Assembly (NCBI RefSeq): GCF_025143365.1
Contig: NZ_JALXPE010000022.1
Span: forward strand, 1 to 58,872
Source of the DNA: Microbacterium sp. p3-SID336
GTDB lineage: Bacteria; Actinomycetota; Actinomycetes; Actinomycetales; Microbacteriaceae
Length of the DNA stretch: 58,872 bases
Direction of reading: 5' to 3'
In this document: in pieces, positions 42,897 to 56,178 of the stretch
How the letters are laid out: each line of letters begins with the position of its first letter
Numbering within the stretch: the stretch's first letter is position 1
Program-made: the position numbers and the translations under genes
Notes under the pieces: model-generated
What the model was told of the DNA's origin: nothing
The model's database searches: none
Seen by the model: only the letters and a program-made list of their open reading frames with translations

Positions 42897-43340
42897 GTGA
42901 CCGCAACCGATGACCTGCTCCGCTTGGAGAACCAGCTGTGCTTCGCGCTGGTGACCGCGGCCCGCAACGTCGTGGCCATCTACCGCCCGATTCTGGAGCC
43001 TCTCGGGCTCACGCACCCTCAGTACCTCGTGATGCTGGCGCTGTGGGAGCGGGCGCCCCGCACGCTGAACGACCTCGCCGCCGACCTGGCCCTGGAAGCG
43101 GCCACGGCGTCACCGCTCGTGAAGCGCCTCGAGGCCGACGGTCTCGTGACCCGCCAGCGTAGCGCCGAGGATGAGCGCCGCCTGGAGATCGCGCTCACCG
43201 ATGCGGGAGTCGCGCTGCGGGAGCGCGCGGTCGACGTGCCGATGCAGGTGATGCGAGCGGTCGGCATGGGCATCGAGGAGATCGGTGCCCTGCGGGACGG
43301 CCTCGGCGCGTTCGCGGGTCGTCGCCCCGAACTGCCCTGA
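42897..43340 (+). CDS. ohrR: MarR-family regulator of the OhrR type
   Basis: OhrR proteins repress peroxide-defence genes until a single cysteine is oxidised by organic hydroperoxides. The 147-residue protein begins with the diagnostic LENQLCFAL, placing the redox Cys at position 15 as in Bacillus OhrR. Tyr29 is kept (AIYRPIL), while the Tyr40 partner is His here (THPQYL). The winged helix follows (LNDLAADLALEAATASPLVKRLEADGLVTRQRSAEDERRLEIALT). The start is set by the conserved N-terminus and the -10 hexamer. No ohr/osmC gene adjoins it; the divergent zinc-ribbon gene is the nearest candidate target. It is probably autoregulated through the intergenic palindrome. Confidence 0.9.
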   Translation: MTATDDLLRLENQLCFALVTAARNVVAIYRPILEPLGLTHPQYLVMLALWERAPRTLNDLAADLALEAATASPLVKRLEADGLVTRQRSAEDERRLEIALTDAGVALRERAVDVPMQVMRAVGMGIEEIGALRDGLGAFAGRRPELP

Positions 43341-43396
43341 TCGACACCCCCGCCCGAGCGACCGGTTCGACCCGGCCCCGCCCCTAGGGCGGATTC

Positions 43397-44149
43397 ATGT
43401 CGCGCACCGAGGCCCCAGCCGTGGTGCCCGCACGCGCCGAGCCGCCGACCTCCCTGCGCGTGGTGACGTCGCTGAGCGCCACCGCCGCCCTCTTCGCGAT
43501 GCTCACGCTCGCCGCCGTGCTCCAGGGGATTCCGCAGTTCGCGCCCCCGACTCCGCAGCCCAGGGAGCGGCCGGCGGAGGAGACGGTGATCCCGGAGGTC
43601 ACCACGTCGCCGCCGCCCGTGATCGAGCCGCCCGAGGACACGCTGCTGATGCAGATCCTGGGGATCGTGTTCGGGGCGCTGCTGGCCCTGGTGGTCCTCG
43701 CCCTGCTCGTCGTCGTGCTGCGGTGGGCCATCCGCCGGCTCCGGGAGCTCTGGCGCGATCGACCAGGCGCCCGCCGTCCGGTCGCCGCTGCCACCGTCGA
43801 GCTCGTGGGCGACGGTGTCGAGGCGGAGCCGGACGAGGCCGTCATCCGCCGAGGCGTGTCGGACGCACTTCGAGCGATCGAGGACGGCGCCGACCCCGGC
43901 GATGCCATCGTGGCGGCATGGCTCGAGCTGGAGCGCTCGGCGCAGGACGCCGGTGCCGGTCGTGCGCGGAGCGAGACGCCGGGAGAGTTCACCGTCCGCA
44001 TCATCAGTCGGCGCTCCGGTATCGCGGCGGACGTGCGCACTCTTCTCGGACTCTACGAACGCGTGCGCTTCGGCGGGATGCCCGCCGGCGAGGCGGACCG
44101 CGCGACGGCGGCAGCGAGCGTGCGGGGGATCAGGGCGGGGTGGCGATGA
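43397..44149 (+). CDS. DUF4129-domain membrane protein
   Basis: The 250-residue protein has a first membrane segment (about residues 25-45), a Pro/Glu-rich extracytoplasmic spacer, a second membrane segment (about 82-112, LLMQILGIVFGALLALVVLALLVVV), and a cytoplasmic DUF4129 domain (IEDGADPGDAIVAAWLELERSA ... ETPGEFTVRIISR ... LLGLYERVRFGG). DUF4129 is best known as the C-terminal domain of TgpA-type transglutaminases; here it stands alone. It heads a five-gene operon with ATGA overlaps. A CCGCCC-CTA-GGGCGG inverted repeat (43378-43392) lies immediately upstream. Confidence 0.85.
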   Translation: MSRTEAPAVVPARAEPPTSLRVVTSLSATAALFAMLTLAAVLQGIPQFAPPTPQPRERPAEETVIPEVTTSPPPVIEPPEDTLLMQILGIVFGALLALVVLALLVVVLRWAIRRLRELWRDRPGARRPVAAATVELVGDGVEAEPDEAVIRRGVSDALRAIEDGADPGDAIVAAWLELERSAQDAGAGRARSETPGEFTVRIISRRSGIAADVRTLLGLYERVRFGGMPAGEADRATAAASVRGIRAGWR

Positions 44150-44619
44150 CGGGCAGAATCGTGCTCCTGACCATCGGCGGGCTGGTCGCGGCGGCCCTGC
44201 TCGTGATCATGGTCAGCCTGGGGTTCCCGATCCTCTTCGCACTGTCCTGGATGCTGATCGCGGCCGCCGTCGTCCTCGCGAGCCGGCAGCCCTTCGTGGA
44301 CGAGGGGGCCGCCTGGCCGCCGATGAAGCCGGCGCAGGAGGCGCGCGGCTCCGAGGTCTCCCGGCTGGCATGGGCCATCAACCCCCGCACCGGCGTCGCG
44401 GGGCACGTCGTGGTCCGCCGCGTGCAGAGCGTGCTGCGCCGCCGGCTCGCGCATCAGGGCCTCGACCTGGACGACCCGGCTCAGCACGAGGGCGTCGATG
44501 CGCTGCTCGGCGAGGGCGTACGGGAGGGACTGCATCGACGCGAGGTGCACACGGCCGACATCGAAAGGGCGCTCGACGCGCTCGACCGCATACCGAGCGA
44601 GCTGAAGGAGAACCGATGA
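44146..44619 (+). CDS. Membrane protein of the MoxR operon, unknown function
   Basis: The 157-residue protein has two closely spaced N-terminal membrane segments (about residues 5-50, IVLLTIGGLVAAALLVIMVSLG and FALSWMLIAAAVVLA) and a charged cytoplasmic C-terminus with VVRRVQSVLRRRLAHQGLDL and DIERALDALDRIP. I do not recognise a named family. Four-base overlaps with the genes on both sides show it belongs to the DUF4129-MoxR-DUF58 unit. Confidence 0.75.
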   Translation: MTGRIVLLTIGGLVAAALLVIMVSLGFPILFALSWMLIAAAVVLASRQPFVDEGAAWPPMKPAQEARGSEVSRLAWAINPRTGVAGHVVVRRVQSVLRRRLAHQGLDLDDPAQHEGVDALLGEGVREGLHRREVHTADIERALDALDRIPSELKENR

Positions 44620-45587
44620 CCAGGGACGAGACGACGCAGATCGCCGAGGTCGGCCGCCGCGTGCTGGACGGCGTGCGCACGGCGGTCGTCGGCATGGACG
44701 AGCCGCTCACCGTCGCCCTCGCGACGATCCTCGCCGGCGGGCATGTGCTCTTCGAGGATGTGCCGGGGCTGGGCAAGACGCTGGCCGCACGCAGCCTCGC
44801 CAAAGCGCTCGGGCTCGACTTCCGCCGTCTGCAGTGCACCCCGGACATGCTCCCGGGCGACGTCACCGGCTCCTATGTGTATGCGCCGGCGGACGGCGAC
44901 TTCGTGTTCCGCCCGGGGCCGCTGTTCACGGGGCTGCTCCTCGCCGACGAGGTAAACCGCACCACGCCCAAGACGCAGTCCGCGATGCTCGAGGCGATGG
45001 AAGAGCGACAGGTGACGGTGGAGGGCAACCGCTTCCCGCTTCCGCGACCCTTCCATGTGATCGCGACCTCCAACCCGATCGAGTACGAGGGCACGTATGC
45101 GCTCCCGGAGGCGCAGCTCGACCGGTTCATGGTGCGTCTTTCCGTCGGGTACCCCGAACCCGAGGACGAGACGCAGATCATCCTGGACCGCGTGCGACGG
45201 CAGACGCCGGACGTGCGAGTCGAGCCCGTGGTGGATGCCGAGGGGCTACTCGCGCTCCAGGCGGCCGTGGAGCGCATCCACGTGGACGCCGATGTCGCGC
45301 GCTACTGCGTCGAGCTGGCCAGGGCGACGCGCGACGCCGCGAACGTGTCGGTGGGTGCTTCCCCCCGCGGGTCCCAGGCGCTCGTGCTGCTGGGGCGTGC
45401 GCTCGCGGCCCTCGACGGGCGGGCCTACGTGCGCCCGGACGACATCAAGCGCATCGCCGTCCCGGTGCTGGCGCATCGCCTCACCCTCACCCCGCAGGCG
45501 TGGGCGCAGGGGGTCGATCCACGCAGTGTGGTGTCGGCGGTGCTCGCGCAGACGGCGGTGCCTCCCACGGTCGCGGCGGCGCGGTGA
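44616..45587 (+). CDS. MoxR family AAA+ ATPase
   Basis: MoxR ATPases act as chaperones that assemble or activate partner complexes, usually with DUF58 or VWA proteins. The 323-residue protein has Walker A FEDVPGLGKTLAARSLA, FRRLQCTPDMLPGDVTGSYVY, Walker B GLLLADEVNRTTPKTQSAMLEAM, sensor 1 IATSNPIEYEGTYALPEAQLDRF, and the C-terminal helical lid (GASPRGSQALVLLGRALA, RPDDIKRIAVPVLAHRL). It overlaps both neighbours by four bases. Confidence 0.94.
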   Translation: MTRDETTQIAEVGRRVLDGVRTAVVGMDEPLTVALATILAGGHVLFEDVPGLGKTLAARSLAKALGLDFRRLQCTPDMLPGDVTGSYVYAPADGDFVFRPGPLFTGLLLADEVNRTTPKTQSAMLEAMEERQVTVEGNRFPLPRPFHVIATSNPIEYEGTYALPEAQLDRFMVRLSVGYPEPEDETQIILDRVRRQTPDVRVEPVVDAEGLLALQAAVERIHVDADVARYCVELARATRDAANVSVGASPRGSQALVLLGRALAALDGRAYVRPDDIKRIAVPVLAHRLTLTPQAWAQGVDPRSVVSAVLAQTAVPPTVAAAR

Positions 45588-46891
45588 CCGCGCGGACGAC
45601 GAGGACCACCGTCGGCGCGGTGGGCTGGCGGCGAACCCCCGTGATCGCGGTCGGCTCCCTCGGCGCGGCGCTGCTCGCAGGGGGCGGGTTGACGTTCTCC
45701 CGCCCGGACGTGATCGGCATCGGGCTGCCTCTGGCGCTGACCGCGGTGTGGGCCGTGTGGGGACGCCCGCGCGATGGCGAGACCACGGTCACGCTGCGCG
45801 CGGAGGCGGCGGATATCGACGAGCCCCTCGTCCGGACGACCGCGGACATTGAGCTCGCCGCAGAGTGGGCGCAGGTCGCGGTGGAGCAGGAGGGGAGGCG
45901 GACGGGTCTCGCGGATGTGCGCCCAGGGTCCGGTGCGCTCAGAGCGCGCACGCGGCTGCAGCACTCCGGCCCTGTCGAGCTCCTCGCGCTGACCGTGCGC
46001 GGCACGGCGATGGACGGCGCCTGGGTGACCGCGCCAGGCCCGCGCAGCAGCATCGTCTGGAACGCGGCCCCCGGCGCCCGCCGAGCCGAGCGGCTTCCGG
46101 TGGCGGCGCGCCTGGGCGGTCTGCATGGCACGCACGAGGGGCGCCGTCTCGGTCAGGGCGGGGACTTCCATGACATCCATCCGTTCGTGCTCGGGGACGA
46201 GCTGCGGCGCGTGGACTGGCGCGCGACGGCCCGGGCCGCGCGGCGCCCCGGGGAACTGCTGGTGCGGCGCAGGAACGCCCTCAGCGAGTCCTCGGTCGTG
46301 CTCGCGGTGGACACCGCGGAGGAACTGGGGACAGCGGTCGCGGCGTGGGGGACGACGGATCCCGACCGGTCGGGCGTCACCTCGCTGGACCTGGCGCGCG
46401 AGGCGGCCATGTCCGTGGCGACCGCGGCGATCGAGTCCGGCGATCGGGTCGCGTACCATGCGCTGTCGCCCGGCGGGCAGAGCGTGCCGTCCGGCGGCGG
46501 ACGTCGCCAGCTCGCCCTGGTGCGTGCGTCGATCGCTGCGACGGGGAAGAACGAGGACACGTCCTACCGCCGATCGCCGATCATCCCGCCGGGGTCGGTG
46601 GTATTCGTGCTGTCGACGTTCGCGGACGGTGTCGCCGCCCGGCTGGCGACGGGATGGCGCGCGGCGGGCCACGCGGTGGTGGCGGTGGACGTGCTGCCCG
46701 CACCGGACACCGCACGGCTCACGCGCGAGCAGCGCGTCGCCCTGCGGATGCTCCTGGCGGAGCGGGCCGACATCCTCGCCGAGCTGCGCGGCGCGGGGGT
46801 GCAGGTCATCGCGTGGGCGCAGGACGACGTGGACGTCGCGCTGCGGGTGGCCGCGGTGCTGCAGGAGCGCTTCAGGGCGGTGCGACCGTGA
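45584..46891 (+). CDS. DUF58 domain-containing protein
   Basis: The 435-residue protein has two N-terminal membrane segments (about 18-60), a beta-rich middle, and the DUF58 signature [27 protein letters not shown] (about residues 190-216), followed by a von Willebrand A-like fold ([14 protein letters not shown] ... [18 protein letters not shown]). DUF58 proteins accompany MoxR ATPases and are thought to be their clients or adaptors. The GTG start overlaps moxR by four bases. Confidence 0.9.
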   Translation: MTARTTRTTVGAVGWRRTPVIAVGSLGAALLAGGGLTFSRPDVIGIGLPLALTAVWAVWGRPRDGETTVTLRAEAADIDEPLVRTTADIELAAEWAQVAVEQEGRRTGLADVRPGSGALRARTRLQHSGPVELLALTVRGTAMDGAWVTAPGPRSSIVWNAAPGARRAERLPVAARLGGLHGTHEGRRLGQGGDFHDIHPFVLGDELRRVDWRATARAARRPGELLVRRRNALSESSVVLAVDTAEELGTAVAAWGTTDPDRSGVTSLDLAREAAMSVATAAIESGDRVAYHALSPGGQSVPSGGGRRQLALVRASIAATGKNEDTSYRRSPIIPPGSVVFVLSTFADGVAARLATGWRAAGHAVVAVDVLPAPDTARLTREQRVALRMLLAERADILAELRGAGVQVIAWAQDDVDVALRVAAVLQERFRAVRP

Positions 46892-47448
46892 GCCGTCGCG
46901 TCCGCGGGTTCCGCGTAGGCGCCGCGCTTCCCGGTGCGGTGCTGCGGCTGGCGGTCGTCGCCGTGACACTGGTCGGCGCGCTCACGCTCCAGCCGTATCC
47001 GCTGTGGCAGGGTGTGGCCGTCGCCGCGGCGGTGGTCGCGGCCGTCCTTCCCCAGTCGCTCGCCGCCTGGGTGGGAGCGGCGTGTCTGCCGTTCGGCGTG
47101 ATCCTGTCCGAGCCGGCGCCTGGGCGGACCGCGCTCGCCGTGCTGCTCGTGCACGCCATCCACGTCCTGGGCTCGCTCTCGCTGACGGTGCCGGCGCTGT
47201 CGTGGGTCGCGCTGCGGGTGCTCGTGCCGACGCTCGGGCGGTTCGTCGTGGTCCAGCTGGTGGCGCAGTCGGTCGTGCTCGGGGCATGGGCGCTCACGCA
47301 GCGCAGCGGCGACGGAGGTCCCTGGATCGCGCCGGTGGCGGCTGCCGGGCTCCTCGCCGGGGTCCTGCTGCTGCTCCGCTCCCTGCGAGGTATCGACGCG
47401 GGGAAAGCGGCCGCCGCGCCGGGTGTGGGCGGGGGGAAACGGCCGTAG
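46888..47448 (+). CDS. Polytopic membrane protein at the end of the MoxR operon
   Basis: The 186-residue, very hydrophobic protein has about five to six membrane helices ([88 protein letters not shown]) and a short basic tail ending GGGKRP. No family is recognised. Its GTG overlaps the DUF58 stop. It occupies the position where a transglutaminase (TgpA) gene usually follows DUF58 in related operons. Confidence 0.75.
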   Translation: MSRRVRGFRVGAALPGAVLRLAVVAVTLVGALTLQPYPLWQGVAVAAAVVAAVLPQSLAAWVGAACLPFGVILSEPAPGRTALAVLLVHAIHVLGSLSLTVPALSWVALRVLVPTLGRFVVVQLVAQSVVLGAWALTQRSGDGGPWIAPVAAAGLLAGVLLLLRSLRGIDAGKAAAAPGVGGGKRP

Positions 47449-47473
47449 CGGAGCCGATGTCCGTGGCCCCTCG

Positions 47474-47479
47474 TAGACT
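47474..47479 (+). promoter_or_regulatory. Candidate -10 of uvrA (leaderless type)
   Basis: TAGACT ends six bases before the GTG at 47486. No SOS-box palindrome is present in the gap. Confidence 0.5.
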
Positions 47480-47485
47480 TGTTCG

Positions 47486-50373
<2,888 letters not shown>

Positions 50374-50374
<1 letters not shown>

Positions 50375-52278
50375 TGGCGGACGTGCTGCCGTACAAGCCG
50401 CGGACGGGGGAGATCCCCACCGACCCCGGCGTGTACCGCTTCCGCGACGCCAACGGGCGGGTGCTCTACGTCGGCAAGGCGAAGAACCTGCGGCAGCGGC
50501 TCTCGAACTACTTCGCACCGCTGCGCACACTCCACGAGCGCACGCGGCGGATGGTCACGACGGCTGCCTCCGTGGAGTGGACGGTCGTGCCCACCGACGT
50601 GGACTCCCTGCAGCTGGAGTACATGTGGATCAAGGAGTTCGATCCGCCCTTCAACGTGAAGTACCGCGACGACAAGTCGTATCCGTTCATGGCGGTCACC
50701 CTGGGCGACGAGGCGCCGCGGGTGCTGGTGACCCGCAACAGGAGGATCCCCGGCGCGCGGTACTTCGGTCCGTACCCGAAGGTGTGGGCGGTGCACGAGA
50801 CCATCGACCTGATGATCAAGGCCTTCCCGATCCGCACGTGCAGCGACGCGAGCTACAAGCGGGCGATGCAGACCGGCCGGCCGTGCTTCCCCGGGCAGAT
50901 CGGCAAGTGCGGCGGGCCGTGCTCGATGACCGTGACGATCGAGGAGCATCGCGCCATGGTCGACGACTTCGTGGCGTTCATGGCGGGCGGGGACGAGCGG
51001 TTCACGCGCGAGCTCACGAAGCGCATGCTCGCGGCCTCCGCGGCGATGGACTACGAGACGGCGGCGAAGTACCGCGACAAGCTCTCGGCGATCGAGGCCG
51101 TGCTCGGCAAGAGCGCGCTCGTGCTTCCCGCCGACGAGGACGCCGACCTGTTCGGCATCGCCGAGGACGAGCTGGCCGCGGCCGTGCAGCACTTCGTCAT
51201 CCGCGGCGGCCGCGTGCGCGGTGTGCGCGCGCTGACGATCGAGAAGGAGATCGACATCACGAGCGCCGAGCTCGTGGAACAGGTCCTGCAGCAGGCCTAC
51301 GGTGAAGCGCAGGATGTGCCGCGGCGGATCCTCGTGCCGACCCTGCCCGACGACGCCGCCGAGCTCGAGCAGTGGCTCCGCGAGCGTCGCGGTCGCAAGG
51401 TCGAGATCGCCGTGGCACACCGTGGGCAGCGTGCTGACCTGATGCGCACCGCCACCCTGAACGCTCAGCAGGCGCTCATCCGCCACAAGACGCGTCGCAC
51501 GAGCGACTACGTCGCCCGCACCCAGGCCCTGACCGACCTGCAGGAGGCGCTGGGGATGGACGAGGCGCCGCTGCGGATCGAATGCTTCGACATCTCGCAC
51601 CTCGGCGGCACGAACGTCGTCGCCTCGATGGTCGTCTTCGAGGACGGGCTTCCGCGTAAGGACCAGTACCGCACGTTCGGGATCGCCGAGACCACGGACG
51701 ACACCGATTCGATGTATCAGGTGCTGCGGCGTCGGCTGGCCTACCTCGACCGGCCGGAGGTCGAGGAGGCGATCGACCCCACGACGTCGGACGTGGTGGG
51801 GGAGGACGTGGGCGAGGCGGGCGTCCGCCGCAAGCCTCGCTTCGCGTATCCGCCGCAGCTGCTGCTGGTCGACGGCGGCAAGCCGCAGGTCGAGGCCGCA
51901 GCGCGTGCCCTTCGCGACGCTGGGCACACCGAGATCGCGGTCTGCGGCATCGCCAAGCGCCTGGAGGAGGTGTGGCTCCCCGGCGACGACTTCCCGGTGA
52001 TCCTGCCGCGCACCAGCGAGGCGCTGTACCTGCTGCAGCGCCTGCGCGATGAGGCCCATCGCTTCGCGATCACGCACCAGCGGAAAAAGCGCAAGAAAGA
52101 CATCACGACCGTGCTGGCCGAGGTGCCGGGACTGGGTGCCTCGCGGATCAAGGTGCTGTTGAAGCACTTCGGCTCAGTCACGGCGCTGCGCGCGGCCGAA
52201 CCGGGCGAGATCCAGCAAGTGCAGGGCATCGGCCCCGTGCTCGCCGAGAACATCCATACGCACCTGTCCACTCGCTAG
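50374..52278 (+). CDS. uvrC: Excinuclease ABC subunit C
   Basis: UvrC makes both incisions of excision repair. The 634-residue protein has the GIY-YIG nuclease domain ([31 protein letters not shown]), the cysteine-containing [28 protein letters not shown] segment in part, a UVR motif (about residues 215-245), the RNase H-like C-nuclease ([53 protein letters not shown]) and tandem helix-hairpin-helix motifs at the end ([32 protein letters not shown]). Translationally coupled to uvrA. Its TAG stop begins the TAGGCT hexamer before rapZ. Confidence 0.97.
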
Positions 52279-52281
52279 GCT
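52276..52281 (+). promoter_or_regulatory. Candidate -10 of rapZ
   Basis: TAGGCT begins with the uvrC stop codon TAG. A start near 52288 would give a leader of about 27 nt containing GAAGGAG. Confidence 0.4.
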
Positions 52282-52314
52282 GGGAGGCCGAGGGGGGAGA
52301 AGGAGCACTGAGCG

Positions 52315-53187
52315 ATGACTGACGGGGAGAAGGGCGAGTTCCTCATCGTCACCGGGATGTCCGGCGCGGGTCGGACGACGGCGGCGAATGCGCTGGAGGA
52401 CCTCGGCTGGTATGTCGTCGACAACCTGCCGCCGCAGATCCTGCGGCCCCTGCTCGATCTCACGGGAATGGGCGGTGATTCGCTGCCGAAGGTCGCCGCC
52501 GTGGTCGATGTGCGGGGTCGCAACCTCTTCGACGACTTCCCCGGGGTCGCCCGACTCCTGCGCACGCGCGGTGAGATCAGGGTCCTCTTCCTCGACGCCT
52601 CCGACGACGTGCTGGTGCGCCGCTTCGAATCGGTGCGCCGACCGCATCCGCTCCAGGGCGACGGCACGCTGCTCGACGGGATCCGCACGGAGCGCACGCG
52701 GCTCGCCCCCATCCGCGAGGCCGCCGATCTGGTGATCGACACCTCGTCGCTGAACATCCATCAGCTCGCTACGCAGGTGTCGGACATCTTCTCCGAGGAG
52801 GGCGAGGCGCGCCATCGGGTGACGCTGCTCAGCTTCGGCTTCAAGTACGGTCTGCCGACGGACGTCGACCTCGTCGCCGACATGCGGTTCCTCCCGAACC
52901 CATACTGGAACGAGGAGCTGCGCGGGCTGACCGGCCAGGACGAGACCGTGCGCGAGTACGTGCTGTCCCGCGACGGTGCCACGGAGTTCCTCGATGCGTA
53001 CGCCAAGGCGCTCGTCCCGGTGCTCGAGGGGTATCAGCGCGAGAACAAGAGCCACTCCACGATCGCGATCGGCTGCACGGGTGGCAAGCACCGCTCGGTG
53101 GCGATGTCGGAGGAGCTGGCGCGCCGATTGGCGGCGATCCCCGGTGTCGCGGTCAACGTGCGGCACCGCGACCTCGGCAGGGAGTAG
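52315..53187 (+). CDS. rapZ: RapZ/YvcJ-family nucleotide-binding protein
   Basis: RapZ-family P-loop proteins bind nucleotides and, in enterobacteria, act as RNase E adaptors controlling glucosamine-6-phosphate synthase; the actinobacterial role is not settled. The 290-residue protein has Walker [17 protein letters not shown] (Arg replacing the usual Lys-Ser pair, common in this family), the DNLPPQIL motif, [36 protein letters not shown], and a C-terminal domain with [26 protein letters not shown] and [21 protein letters not shown]. It sits between uvrC and whiA, the conserved actinobacterial order. Confidence 0.95.
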   Translation: MTDGEKGEFLIVTGMSGAGRTTAANALEDLGWYVVDNLPPQILRPLLDLTGMGGDSLPKVAAVVDVRGRNLFDDFPGVARLLRTRGEIRVLFLDASDDVLVRRFESVRRPHPLQGDGTLLDGIRTERTRLAPIREAADLVIDTSSLNIHQLATQVSDIFSEEGEARHRVTLLSFGFKYGLPTDVDLVADMRFLPNPYWNEELRGLTGQDETVREYVLSRDGATEFLDAYAKALVPVLEGYQRENKSHSTIAIGCTGGKHRSVAMSEELARRLAAIPGVAVNVRHRDLGRE

Positions 53188-53200
53188 TCGCCCAGGCGAG

Positions 53201-53206
53201 TAGGCT
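53201..53206 (+). promoter_or_regulatory. Candidate -10 of whiA
   Basis: TAGGCT lies 14 bases after the rapZ stop. The leader to 53251 would be about 38 nt with AAGGAG four bases before the GTG. Confidence 0.4.
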
Positions 53207-53250
53207 GGAGGTTTGCGTCGCGACCCGGCGCGTGAACGTGAAGGAGTCTC

Positions 53251-54228
53251 GTGGCACTAACCACCGACGTCAAGGCTGAGCTCGTCAGCATCCGCAATGC
53301 ACCCCCGACGGTGCGCGTCGCGGAGGTGACGGCCATCCTCCGGTTCGCCGGTGGCCTGCATTCGATCGCCGGCCGCGTGGCCGTGGAGGCGGAGGTCGAC
53401 GCGGAGACGCTCGCCCGCCGCGTGGCCAGGGATCTCGCGGAGATCTACGGCGTTCGTCCCGAGATCGCTCAGGTGCAGTCCAGCACGGCCAACGACGGCG
53501 CCCGCTGGGCGGTGCGCGTGATCGCCCAGGGCGAGACGCTCGCCCGCCAGACCGGTCTGCTCGACCAGCGGCGTCGGCCGGTGCGCGGCCTGCCGAACCG
53601 GCTCACCACGGGATCGCGTGCGGAGATCGCCGGTCTCTGGCGGGGTGCGTTCCTCGCCGCAGGAACCCTCAGCGAGCCCGGCCGCTCGGCGATGCTCGAG
53701 GTCGCCTGCCCGTCCTCGGAGGCTGCCATGGCCCTCGTCGGCGCCGCCCACCGACTCGGCGTGGCGGCCAAGGCACGCGAGGTGCGCGGCATGCCCCGCG
53801 TCGTGGTGCGCGAGGGTGAGGCCATCCGCACGATCCTCAGCGAGATGGGCGCGCAGCGCACCGCTCTCGCCTGGGAGGAGCTCCGTCAGCGCCGCGAGGT
53901 GCGCGCCGGGGTCAATCGTCTGGTGAACTTCGACGACGCGAACCTGCGCCGTTCCGCCCAGGCCGCCGTCGCGGCGTGCGCGCGCGTGGAGCGCGCGCTG
54001 GAGATCCTCGCCGATGACGTCCCCGACCACCTGCGCGTCGCGGGGGAGCTGCGTCTCGCCCACCGGGACGCCAGCCTCGACGAGCTCGGTCATCACGCCG
54101 ACCCGCCGCTGACGAAGGACGCCGTCGCCGGCCGCATCCGCCGCCTGCTGGCGATGGCCGACAAGCGCGCGCAGCAGGAGGGCGTCCCGGGGACGGAGGC
54201 GGCCGTGCCCGCCGGACTCGACGTCTGA
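53251..54228 (+). CDS. whiA: DNA-binding protein WhiA
   Basis: WhiA is a Gram-positive regulator; in Streptomyces it works with WhiB to control sporulation septation, while in unicellular species it affects division. The 325-residue protein has the N-terminal LAGLIDADG-like homing-endonuclease fold ([51 protein letters not shown]) and a C-terminal helix-turn-helix ([33 protein letters not shown]). The catalytic acidic pair of LAGLIDADG nucleases is absent, as in all WhiA. AAGGAG four bases upstream fixes the GTG. Confidence 0.96.
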   Translation: MALTTDVKAELVSIRNAPPTVRVAEVTAILRFAGGLHSIAGRVAVEAEVDAETLARRVARDLAEIYGVRPEIAQVQSSTANDGARWAVRVIAQGETLARQTGLLDQRRRPVRGLPNRLTTGSRAEIAGLWRGAFLAAGTLSEPGRSAMLEVACPSSEAAMALVGAAHRLGVAAKAREVRGMPRVVVREGEAIRTILSEMGAQRTALAWEELRQRREVRAGVNRLVNFDDANLRRSAQAAVAACARVERALEILADDVPDHLRVAGELRLAHRDASLDELGHHADPPLTKDAVAGRIRRLLAMADKRAQQEGVPGTEAAVPAGLDV

Positions 54229-54248
54229 CCCTGCCCTGAAGCCTCGAT

Positions 54249-54278
54249 GGCCCGTCACCTCTACCGGGGTGGCGGGCC
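54249..54278 (+). terminator. Hairpin terminator after whiA
   Basis: GGCCCGTCACC (54249-54259) pairs with 54268-54278 (11 bp, one G-U), eight-base loop, followed by TTCGTC, 21 bases after the stop. Confidence 0.7.
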
Positions 54279-54325
54279 TTCGTCAACGGCAGGAAGGTTC
54301 CGGACCGTGCTCGCGTTGTCCTCAG

Positions 54326-54331
54326 TAGGAT
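54326..54331 (+). promoter_or_regulatory. Candidate -10 of sodA
   Basis: TAGGAT would start transcription near 54338, giving a leader of about 78 nt to the ATG at 54416. The rest of the 187-base gap is the whiA terminator. Confidence 0.35.
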
Positions 54332-54415
54332 GAGAGACGTCCGCTCCACGCCGCACTTCGGTGGCGCGGAGGATCGGCAAGCGCCGCGGCGCGGCGCGGA
54401 TTGGATGAAAGCGAT

Positions 54416-55042
54416 ATGGCGACCTACACGCTCCCCGACCTCCCGTACGACTTCGCAGCTCTCGAGCCGCACATCAGCGGCAAGATCATGGAACTGCACC
54501 ACGACAAGCACCACGCGACCTACGTCGCCGGTGCGAACACCGCGCTCGAGCAGCTCGCCGAGGCCCGCGAGAGCGGCAACCTCGCGAACGTCAACAAGCT
54601 CGAGAAGGACCTCGCCTTCAACCTCGGCGGCCACGTCAACCACTCGATCTTCTGGACCAACCTCTCGCCGAATGGCGGCGGTCAGCCCGAGGGCGAGCTC
54701 AAGGCCGCGATCGACGAGTACTTCGGCTCGTTCGAGAAGTTCCAGGCGCACTTCACGGCTGCCGCGACCGGCATCCAGGGCTCTGGTTGGGCGGTGCTCA
54801 GCTGGGACCCGATCGGTGCACGTCTCATCATCCAGCAGCTCTTCGACCAGCAGTCCAACACGGCACAGGGCACGGTGCCGCTGTTCCAGCTGGACATGTG
54901 GGAGCACGCCTTCTACCTGGACTACCTCAACGTCAAGGCCGACTACGTGAAGGCCGCGTGGAACATCGCCAACTGGGAGAACGTCGCCCAGCGCTTCGAG
55001 GTCGCCCGCGAGAAGACGAACGGCCTGCTGGTACTGTCGTAA
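54416..55042 (+). CDS. sodA: Superoxide dismutase, Mn/Fe family
   Basis: This cytosolic SOD has 208 residues. Metal ligands are His28 (MELHHDKHH), His76 ([10 protein letters not shown]), Asp160 and His164 ([12 protein letters not shown]). The [21 protein letters not shown] and [11 protein letters not shown] segments favour manganese over iron, though cambialistic use cannot be excluded. The ATG at 54416 gives the family N-terminus [13 protein letters not shown]; an in-frame start five codons upstream is less likely. Confidence 0.96.
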   Translation: MATYTLPDLPYDFAALEPHISGKIMELHHDKHHATYVAGANTALEQLAEARESGNLANVNKLEKDLAFNLGGHVNHSIFWTNLSPNGGGQPEGELKAAIDEYFGSFEKFQAHFTAAATGIQGSGWAVLSWDPIGARLIIQQLFDQQSNTAQGTVPLFQLDMWEHAFYLDYLNVKADYVKAAWNIANWENVAQRFEVAREKTNGLLVLS

Positions 55043-55157
55043 TCGGGTCGCGTCCCGGCGGGCCCACGGCTCGTCGGGGCGCCATCTCAGCCAAAAAACC
55101 CGCGCATGGCGCACGCTCGACGGCGGCGCCAGACGCATGAGAAACAGGGAGACCTGA

Positions 55158-56168
<1,011 letters not shown>

Positions 56169-56178
56169 ACTCAGACAC

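Noticed and set aside
43378..43392. CCGCCC-CTA-GGGCGG as operator and TAGGGC as leaderless -10 for the DUF4129 gene
   Set aside because: The repeat is pure G/C arms common by chance in this DNA, and the hexamer lacks the final T of the TAnnnT pattern.
55043..55157. Possible terminator or promoter between sodA and gap
   Set aside because: GC-rich partial complementarities are present but no stem of eight or more clean pairs and no convincing -10 with correct spacing.
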